DNA of 26,248 bases from Phenylobacterium aquaticum. GTDB taxonomy: Bacteria > Pseudomonadota > Alphaproteobacteria > Caulobacterales > Caulobacteraceae. The notes beneath the pieces are model-generated. The model did no database searches, was not told the DNA's origin, and saw only the letters and a program-made list of their open reading frames with translations. The translations under genes were made by a program, and so were the position numbers. Positions 22,828 through 26,248 of the stretch are shown one piece after another. The DNA is taken from positions 1 through 26,248 of the forward strand of contig NZ_CANCLE010000041.1 of assembly GCF_947378715.1 (NCBI RefSeq), written 5' to 3'. Positions within the stretch are counted from its first letter, which is position 1; each line of letters opens with the position of its first letter.

Positions 22828-23787
22828 ATGATCCGCATCGGCCTACTGGGCGCCTCGCGCATCGCTGTCACCGCCGTCATCGGGCCCGTGGCGGAGCACC
22901 CCGCCTTCGCGGTCACCGCCGTCGCCGCCCGCGACCCGGACCGCGCCCAGAGCTACGCCCTTGCCCACGACATCCCCCACGTGTCAGCCGACTACGAGGC
23001 CCTGATCGCCCGCGACGACGTCGACCTGATCTATAACGGCCTGCCTCCTGCCGGCCACGCCGCCTGGACCATCGCCGCGCTCAAGGCCGGCAAGCCGGTG
23101 CTGTGCGAAAAGCCCTTCGCCCGCGACGCCGCCGAGGCGCGGGCCATGGTCGAGGCGGCCGCCACGGCGGGCCTGCCGCTGATCGAGGCCTTCCACTACC
23201 GGTTCCACAATGTCACCCGCCGGGCCGAGGCCCTGGTCCGGTCCGGGATGCTGGGCAAGATCACCCGCGCTCGCGCCCTGTTCCAGGTCTCGATCCCGCG
23301 CGACCTCGACGACCTGCGCTGGCGGGCCGACCAGGGCGGCGGGGCCCTGATGGACCTCGGCTGCTATCCGCTGCACATCCTGCGCACCCTGATCGGCGAG
23401 GAGCCGGTGGTGACGCAGGCCGAAGCGACCTTCGTGGACGGGGTGGATTCGGAGCTCAGCGGGCGCCTGGCCTTCCCGGGCGGGGCGGTGGCGGAACTGT
23501 CCTGCTCCATGACCCCGGACGCGCCCGGCGCCAGCGTGGTGCTGGAGGGCGAGGCGGGCCGGCTGGAGATCCTCAATTTCCTGGCGCCCCAGATGGGCTG
23601 TCGGTTCACCACCACGATCGACGGCGAGACCACGGCCCATCCGACCGACGGGCCGACCACCTACCAGGCCCAGCTGGCCCATGTGCGTGAGGTGCTGCGC
23701 GACGGCGTGACGCCGCTCACTGGCGGGGCGGATGCGATCGCCAATATGGCGGCGATCGACGCGCTCTATGCAGCGGCGGGGCGCTGA
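22828..23787 (+). CDS. Gfo/Idh/MocA-family NAD(P)-dependent oxidoreductase
   Basis: A 319-residue protein. The Rossmann domain begins with IRIGLLGASRIA, the EKP motif (LCEKPFA) lies near residue 92, and the family's active-site region is seen in EAFHYRFHN. The C-terminal domain has GGGALMDLGCYPLHILR, with the aspartate and histidine typical of the substrate site. Members oxidise sugars, inositols or related polyols, or reduce biliverdin and dihydrodiols; the substrate here is open. The ATG at 22828 follows GAGG at about ten bases. The gene is immediately downstream of the methyltransferase and convergent with the small gene at 23824. Confidence 0.93.
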   Translation: MIRIGLLGASRIAVTAVIGPVAEHPAFAVTAVAARDPDRAQSYALAHDIPHVSADYEALIARDDVDLIYNGLPPAGHAAWTIAALKAGKPVLCEKPFARDAAEARAMVEAAATAGLPLIEAFHYRFHNVTRRAEALVRSGMLGKITRARALFQVSIPRDLDDLRWRADQGGGALMDLGCYPLHILRTLIGEEPVVTQAEATFVDGVDSELSGRLAFPGGAVAELSCSMTPDAPGASVVLEGEAGRLEILNFLAPQMGCRFTTTIDGETTAHPTDGPTTYQAQLAHVREVLRDGVTPLTGGADAIANMAAIDALYAAAGR

Positions 23788-23823
23788 GCCGCCGCCAGGC
23801 TTGGCCGGATCAGAGCTGCCAGA

Positions 23824-24036
23824 TCAGAGTTGGTTGTACTCGCCGCAGCGGCACTTCACGACGACGTCGCGCATGGCTTCCGGGCCGTCGGCGGCCAGGA
23901 TCGGTTCGCCGCAGGCGCCGCAGGTGAAGGCGGTGCGCGAGGGGTCCTCACCGGTCATGTCGATCACGACGGCGTCGACCAGCGAGCGGCGGCCGACGAA
24001 CAGGCTGGGGAACACGCGAAGGGAAGTCATGATCAT
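23824..24036 (-). CDS. Small zinc-ribbon-like hypothetical protein, 70 aa
   Basis: The start is taken at ATG 24036, which has GGAG nine bases upstream; ATGs at 24051 and 24030 are alternatives without better sites. The C-terminal half holds CGACGEP and CRCGEYN, four or more cysteines arranged like a C-x2-C...C-x-C zinc ribbon. The N-terminal half is a short hydrophobic/charged segment (RVFPSLFVGRRSLVDAVVIDM). No signal peptide is seen. The function is unknown, and the fold suggests a nucleic-acid or protein contact role. Confidence 0.65.
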   Translation of the reverse strand: MIMTSLRVFPSLFVGRRSLVDAVVIDMTGEDPSRTAFTCGACGEPILAADGPEAMRDVVVKCRCGEYNQL

Positions 24037-24397
24037 GGCGGCAAACTCCATACATCACATCGACGCCCGACCGGGGCCGCGTGACAGGGGTTTATGACTG
24101 AAGAATGCTGCAATGCAATGACAACCGCAGCGGTTAACGACAAGGGATTGTGGATGATGCGATTGCGGGCGCCCTCTGCGCCGCAGCAAGGCGTCTGAAC
24201 GGACCTTCCTCGCCGGGCAAGCGAAGCCTTTCGCCGTCCCGGCGATCGCCCGCACGGCGCCTCCACAGCGACCGCGCGCGATCTAATTTCGCCCAATCGC
24301 GAACTTCGCATGGGTTGGACTTGCAACTATCCCGCGCGGTCATCCAAGGTTGAGGAGAATCGCGGGCCACACGGCGCCGCTGTCCTGGGGGGACCTT
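24037..24397. other. Gene-free interval upstream of the protease gene
   Basis: No supported gene lies here. A perfect inverted repeat AACCGC-A-GCGGTT sits at 24123-24135 and could be an operator for either flanking gene. Base composition is mixed, with an AT-rich start and a GC-rich centre. AGGAG at 24353-24357 looks like a ribosome site but has no ATG, GTG or TTG at normal spacing in the protease frame. Confidence 0.4.
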
Positions 24398-25984
24398 GTG
24401 ACCGCACCGACGCTCGATCAGATTCAGGGGGCCCTGCTCTATCCTGACCGCTTCTGGTCCGGAGGGACCGTCACCTATTCCATTCCGACCACGGGCAGCC
24501 TGTGGCCCGGTTATGACCCGGGCGACGAACCGGAAAACGCCGACTATGGGGTGGCGACCTCCGACCAGGCCGACCGCATCCGGATGGCCATGGCCCTGTG
24601 GGACCGGGTGGTGAACATCCGCCTGCTGGAGACCAACGACGTCTCCAATCCCGGCCAGATCCGCGTCGCCTTCACCGACGTCAATGACTACACCAACAAC
24701 CCCGACACCGGCGCCTACGCCTATGCGCCGCCGCTGAATGGCGGAACCGGCGGCCCGTGGAATGGCGATGTCTGGCTGGACGCCGACATGAAGTCGTTGA
24801 ACTTCGTCGACCGCACCTTCGAATATATGACGCTGCTGCACGAGATCGGCCATGCGCTGGGGCTGAAGCACCCCTTCGAAGGCGACATCACCCTGCCCAC
24901 CGACTACGACACCACCCGCTACACGGTGATGTCCTATACCGACTACAAGGACGGGGTCTGGGTCGACATCGAGAAGGTGAACGGCGTCGACAGCCTGGTT
25001 CAGCGCTATGTGAACCCCTACACCCCGATGGTCTTCGACATCGCCGCCCTGCAGGCGCGCTATGGCGCCGACACCACCACCAACGCCGACGACACCACCT
25101 ACACCATCATCTCCGACCCGGTGATGCGCACCTTCTATGACGCCGGCGGGATCGACACCTTCGACCTGACGGCCCACACCCGGGGCTCGATGATCGACCT
25201 GACGCCCGGGTCCTATTCCTCGACCGCCTATTGGTCGGCGGCCGATCAGGCCAAGTACTGGACCGACCTGCATCCGGACATGGCGGCCTCCATCGCCCAA
25301 GTGTTCGCCGACCCCAAGATCTACACCTGGTCCAACAATCTGGGCCTGGCCTACGGCACGGTGATCGAGAACGTCAAAGCCGGGTCCGGCAACGACACGG
25401 TGATGGGCAACGACGTCGACAATGTCCTGGAGGGCAATGGCGGCCAGGACTATCTGCGCGGCGGGGCCGGCAATGACACCCTGTTGGGCGGCGACGATTT
25501 CGACGACCTCAACGGCAATACCGGCAATGACACCGAATATGGCGGCAATGGCGGCGACTGGGTGGTCGGCGGCAAGGACAACGACGTCCTCTACGGCGAT
25601 GCCGGCGACGACATCGTCTATGGCAATCTGGGCAATGACACGATCAGCGGCGGCGACGGCGCCGACTGGGTGCGCGGCGGCCAGGGCGATGACAGCGTCT
25701 CGGGTGGGGCCGGCGATGACCTGCTCTACGGAGACCGGGGCAATGACACGATCTCTGGCGGCAGCGGAGCCGACAGCTTCCGCAGCTTCGGCGACGCCGG
25801 GATCGACCGGGTGATCGACTTCAACCGCGCCGAGGGCGACCGGGTGATCCTCGATCCCGGCACGACCTACACCGTGGCCCAGTCCGGCGCCGATGTGGTG
25901 ATCTCGATGACCGGCGGGGCCCAGATGATCCTGGTGGGGGTGAGCCTCTCCGGCCTCGCCGACGGCTGGATCACCGTAGGCTAG
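24398..25984 (+). CDS. Serralysin-like M10 metalloprotease with RTX repeats
   Basis: A 528-residue protein when started at GTG 24398, which has GGGGGG five to ten bases upstream; a TTG at 24350 in the same frame would add 16 residues. The metzincin zinc site HEIGHALGLKH places His148, Glu149, His152 and His158, and the Met-turn is Met178 in VMSYTDY. Fifteen consecutive nonapeptide repeats of the GGxGxDxxx type follow and would form a calcium-binding beta-roll. There is no N-terminal signal peptide; the C-terminal beta-rich tail fits export by a type I secretion system, none of which is encoded in the window. It is expected to act as a secreted endopeptidase in high-calcium surroundings. Confidence 0.94.
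   Translation: MTAPTLDQIQGALLYPDRFWSGGTVTYSIPTTGSLWPGYDPGDEPENADYGVATSDQADRIRMAMALWDRVVNIRLLETNDVSNPGQIRVAFTDVNDYTNNPDTGAYAYAPPLNGGTGGPWNGDVWLDADMKSLNFVDRTFEYMTLLHEIGHALGLKHPFEGDITLPTDYDTTRYTVMSYTDYKDGVWVDIEKVNGVDSLVQRYVNPYTPMVFDIAALQARYGADTTTNADDTTYTIISDPVMRTFYDAGGIDTFDLTAHTRGSMIDLTPGSYSSTAYWSAADQAKYWTDLHPDMAASIAQVFADPKIYTWSNNLGLAYGTVIENVKAGSGNDTVMGNDVDNVLEGNGGQDYLRGGAGNDTLLGGDDFDDLNGNTGNDTEYGGNGGDWVVGGKDNDVLYGDAGDDIVYGNLGNDTISGGDGADWVRGGQGDDSVSGGAGDDLLYGDRGNDTISGGSGADSFRSFGDAGIDRVIDFNRAEGDRVILDPGTTYTVAQSGADVVISMTGGAQMILVGVSLSGLADGWITVG
25382..25786 (+). repeat. Fifteen uninterrupted RTX nonapeptide repeats (27-bp units)
   Basis: Fifteen successive 27-bp units encode nonapeptides such as GSGNDTVMG, GAGNDTLLG, NLGNDTISG and GAGDDLLYG with no gap in register. 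The last (GSGADSFRS) is degenerate. They form the calcium-binding region of the protease. Confidence 0.85.
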
Positions 25985-25993
25985 GGCGTCGTC

Positions 25994-26206
25994 CTAGACC
26001 CAGCGATCCCGCGAGCGCTTCAGGGCGGCGATGACCTGGGCCGACAGGGCGGCCGCGCGGCTGGCGACCGCATGGGCGTCATCGGCGGTCGGGAACAGCC
26101 CCAGCGGCAGCTTCACGCCCTCGGCGGTGACGATGTCCGCGCGCCAGTCCCCTTGGCCGGAGGGCTGGATGCTGAGGGCGAAATCGTGATCGGCCGCGAG
26201 TTCCAT
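25994..26206 (-). CDS. Hypothetical protein, 70 aa
   Basis: ATG at 26206 has GGAG nine bases upstream and is preferred; the open frame continues upstream to 26245 near the window edge. The product is a small alpha/beta protein (DFALSIQPSGQGDWRADIV, then an Ala-rich helix from PTADDAHAVASRAAAL to the end) with no signal peptide or known motif. It converges on the protease gene, ending nine bases from its stop. A short inverted repeat CTAGG/CCTAG (25981-25997) spans the gap but has no T-run. Confidence 0.55.
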   Translation of the reverse strand: MELAADHDFALSIQPSGQGDWRADIVTAEGVKLPLGLFPTADDAHAVASRAAALSAQVIAALKRSRDRWV

Positions 26207-26248
26207 TTTGAAGCGCTCCCCTGGGGTTCGGGGGTTGCGCCGCAAGGA

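Noticed and set aside
25981..25997. Bidirectional terminator between the protease and the last gene
   Set aside because: CTAGG/CCTAG is only five pairs with no T-run on either strand.

Overview
The window is GC-rich, tightly packed DNA from an alphaproteobacterium. It most resembles a Caulobacteraceae chromosome (Caulobacter/Phenylobacterium-like). The reasons are a pair of TonB-dependent receptors with short N-terminal TonB boxes, GTG/TTG starts in overlapping gene pairs, TTGACG-type -35 boxes and the particular housekeeping genes present. This placement is an inference from gene content, with no database search behind it. I saw no rRNA, tRNA, CRISPR array, transposase, integrase or phage gene.

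Layout. 1-720 is the 3' end of a small membrane-anchored protein of unknown role, followed by REP-like repeats. On the minus strand, 1083-3880 holds pdxH (vitamin B6), a fused phosphotransferase/P-loop kinase and an exported thioredoxin-like protein, probably one operon. On the plus strand, 4061-9087 holds a small conserved gene, a 36-codon membrane ORF, a COG2509-type flavoprotein, a J-domain protein, aroC (chorismate synthase), a response regulator and a small lipoprotein. On the minus strand, 9084-10877 is queC-queE-queD, three steps towards preQ0/queuosine.

11029-17040 is the most distinctive part. Two paralogous TonB-dependent receptor genes lie in tandem, each with its own intrinsic terminator. 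Each is preceded by a nearly collinear copy of the same roughly 240-bp control region. That region ends in a leader of about 95 nt with two hairpins that covary between the copies. The first hairpin has an identical CTCCCC loop complementary to the gene's own Shine-Dalgarno sequence. I regard this as a candidate undescribed cis-regulatory RNA for outer-membrane receptor synthesis.

17151-18260 encodes a degenerate histidine-kinase-like module fused to an intact receiver. 18261-22117 is an efflux locus: tetR, a hotdog thioesterase and an EmrA-like adaptor on the minus strand, divergent from an EmrB-like 14-TM exporter. A methyltransferase and a Gfo/Idh/MocA oxidoreductase follow. The window ends with a small zinc-ribbon-like protein, a serralysin-type RTX metalloprotease and a small hypothetical gene on the minus strand.
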